From an uncultured Planctomycetaceae bacterium (GTDB taxonomy: Bacteria > Planctomycetota > Planctomycetia > Pirellulales > Pirellulaceae), in the NCBI GenBank assembly GCA_903927685.1, contig CAIYOB010001336.1, positions 1 through 7,944 on the forward strand: DNA of 7,944 nucleotides, given 5' to 3'. Shown one piece after another: positions 6,489 through 7,944 of the stretch; within the stretch, counting starts at the first letter, position 1, and each line of letters begins with the position of its first letter. A model generated the notes under the pieces. The model worked only from the letters and a program-made list of their open reading frames with translations, was not told where the DNA came from and did no database searches. A program made the position numbers and the translations under genes.

Positions 6489-7944
6489 AGGGATCACTGC
6501 CTGGCGGTTTCACGGGAGCGATCATCCTCGCCCTGTCCGTGGCGGGACCTCTGGCCGCCCAGGACATCGCCGATCCATTCGGTGCTGCGGCGCCCGCGGC
6601 CGGCGCGGCCCCAGTTCCGGCCGGCGCGGCCCCGGCCGGCGCGGACCAGAACCCCTTTGGCGACGGCGGAGCAAAGCCGGCCGCCGCCAAGGCGCCGGCC
6701 AAGGAAGCGGCCGAGCCGGTGCTGGCTGACGAAAAGGACCCCGTGGTCCTGGCGATCCGCGACCGGAACCCGAGCACTCCGAAGGACCTGATGTTCGCCG
6801 TCCAGACGCTGTTTGATCTGGGACGGCCGGACCAGGCCAGCCTATACCTGCCCAAACTGATCGCCGCCCAGCCCGATCGCGACCAGTTGGAGTCGTTCCA
6901 GCGCGAACTGGGAACCGCTTTTTTTGCCCGGATCGCCCGCGATCCGAAAATGCAGCCGGCGGGCGAGCAGTTCGCCAAGGCGGTCCAGGATGCGGCGTAC
7001 CAGGCCGCACGGGATCCGCAGCGTCTGGCGGCCCAGATCCAGCGGTTGAGCGACCCGTCCCCGCTGGCGCATGCCCAAGCCGTGCAGGAGTTACAGCGGG
7101 CCGGCGACGCGGTGGTCGCGCCCCTGTTGCAGGCATTGGCAGATCCCGCGCGCCAAGCCGAGCACCCGCAGATCCGGGCCGCCGTGGTCGAATTGGGCGA
7201 GCCCTTGGTCGAGCCGCTGTTGGGCGCGCTGGAAGCGCCGGACGAGGCCTTGCGGTCGCAAGTGCTGCAGATCTTGAGCCGGTCGCGGGCCGCGCGCGTG
7301 GTGCCGTTCCTGGTCGGGCCGGCGCTTGATCCGCAGACCGCCGAGGCGACCCGCCAGATGGCAGCCCAGACCCTGGCGGGGATCGTCGGCAGCACGCCGT
7401 CCCGCACCGAAGCGGTCTCGTATCTCACGCGCCGCGTCCGGGAATACCTGAACGGCGCCGCCGCGGGCCCGGTGGACTATCAAGACCAGACGGTCTTCTG
7501 GCATTGGGATGCCGCCGGCAAGACCAGCGTCCCCAAGACTTACACCGCCAGCGAAGCCTCGCGGATGATGGCCGCCCGGCTGTCGCGGGATCTGCTCAAG
7601 TTGGCTCCCGAGAACGCCGACGTCCGACGGCTGTTCCTGTTGGCCAATCTGACGCAGGCGAAACTGAATGGGGGCTTGGACCAGCCCTTGCCGCGCGGCG
7701 CCGGGACCGTCGCCGCCCGGGCCGTTGAACTGGGCCGCGAGGCGCTCGATGACGCGCTCGCCTATGCCATGCTCAATGGCTACCCGACGGCCGCCATCGC
7801 CGCCGCCGAACTGCTCGGCGACCTGGGTGACCCCAGCTTGGTCCGGTCCGACGACGGACAACCGCGGCCGCTGGTCCAGGCCCTGCGGCATCGCGACCGC
7901 CGCCTGCGTCTGGCCGCCGCCGATGCGATCATGAAACTGGATCC
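6485..7944 (+). CDS. Exported HEAT-repeat protein, 3' end outside window
   Basis: The frame starts at ATG 6485, overlapping the argH TGA as ATGA, and stays open to the right edge (486 residues visible). The ribosome binding site is weak (GGGGA about ten bases upstream), so translational coupling to argH is likely. Residues 1-26 are a signal peptide (hydrophobic [15 protein letters not shown], cleavage near AAQ-D). Residues 27-80 are a low-complexity Ala/Pro/Gly linker bounded by DPFG (30-33) and NPFG (56-59), seen in other planctomycete exported proteins. Residues 83-190 are predicted helical. Residues about 185-300 carry HEAT-like repeats ([44 protein letters not shown]). Residues 330-400 ([26 protein letters not shown]) look TPR-like, and another HEAT-like unit begins near 463. 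HEAT repeats usually mediate protein contacts; no enzyme motif is seen. Function unknown, expected in periplasm or envelope. Confidence 0.88.
   Translation, partial: MKGSLPGGFTGAIILALSVAGPLAAQDIADPFGAAAPAAGAAPVPAGAAPAGADQNPFGDGGAKPAAAKAPAKEAAEPVLADEKDPVVLAIRDRNPSTPKDLMFAVQTLFDLGRPDQASLYLPKLIAAQPDRDQLESFQRELGTAFFARIARDPKMQPAGEQFAKAVQDAAYQAARDPQRLAAQIQRLSDPSPLAHAQAVQELQRAGDAVVAPLLQALADPARQAEHPQIRAAVVELGEPLVEPLLGALEAPDEALRSQVLQILSRSRAARVVPFLVGPALDPQTAEATRQMAAQTLAGIVGSTPSRTEAVSYLTRRVREYLNGAAAGPVDYQDQTVFWHWDAAGKTSVPKTYTASEASRMMAARLSRDLLKLAPENADVRRLFLLANLTQAKLNGGLDQPLPRGAGTVAARAVELGREALDDALAYAMLNGYPTAAIAAAELLGDLGDPSLVRSDDGQPRPLVQALRHRDRRLRLAAADAIMKLD
6600..6645 (+). repeat. GC-rich short repeat encoding an AGAAP linker
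   Basis: CCGGCGCGGCCCC occurs exactly at 6600-6612 and 6621-6633, and its first nine bases recur at 6636-6644. In frame it encodes [15 protein letters not shown] in the linker after the signal peptide of the HEAT-repeat protein. It is probably slippage-derived low complexity with a spacer role. Confidence 0.6.

Noticed and set aside
6451..7891. Several long open frames on - opposite the HEAT-repeat gene
   Set aside because: Their compositions are biased to Arg, Gly, Ala and Ser without domains. The + frame is coupled to argH and has a signal peptide and HEAT repeats.
7939..7944. GGATCC at the exact right edge, suggesting a cloning junction
   Set aside because: The same hexamer also occurs inside the window (for example near 123, 1972 and 7014), and the reading frame continues normally into it, so the edge position is probably coincidence.

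Overview
The window is a GC-rich stretch of bacterial chromosome that reads most like a planctomycete (phylum Planctomycetota). The evidence is a planctomycete-style secreted sulfatase, large exported proteins of unknown function, an exported HEAT-repeat protein with a DPFG/NPFG Ala-Pro linker, and GTG and probable TTG starts. This assignment is inferred from protein style; no marker gene is present. No mobile element gene, CRISPR array, tRNA or rRNA was recognised.

Layout, left to right: (1) the 3' part of a sulfatase gene on + (1-1061). (2) Convergent with it, a cytosolic protein of unknown function on - (2390-1128), with a small N-terminal domain followed by a DUF1444/YtpQ-like region. (3) A roughly 320-base spacer holding a clear intrinsic terminator for the next gene. 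(4) A 650-residue exported protein on - (4661-2709) with a signal peptide, a strong ribosome binding site and a run of eight glutamates. (5) A 426-base divergent spacer with a candidate promoter in each direction, a long inverted repeat in the leader of the - gene, and a REP/BIME-like repeat in the leader of the + gene. (6) argH on + (best start TTG 5088, stop 6488). (7) An exported HEAT-repeat protein on + whose ATG overlaps the argH stop codon (6485 onward) and which runs off the right edge.

The only clear functional unit is the argH/HEAT-protein pair, joined by an ATGA stop/start overlap and probably served by a TTGACA-N17-TAGCAT promoter at 4920-4948. argH performs the last step of arginine synthesis. 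The exported HEAT protein has no obvious metabolic link to it, so the coupling may reflect co-expression only. The sulfatase, the DUF1444-like gene and the exported 650-residue gene look like separate transcription units. I found no convincing new defence, mobile or biosynthetic system. The best second-look items are the repeat element that supplies a misleading argH ATG, the structured leader of the - gene, the DUF1444-like domain fusion and the argH/HEAT coupling.
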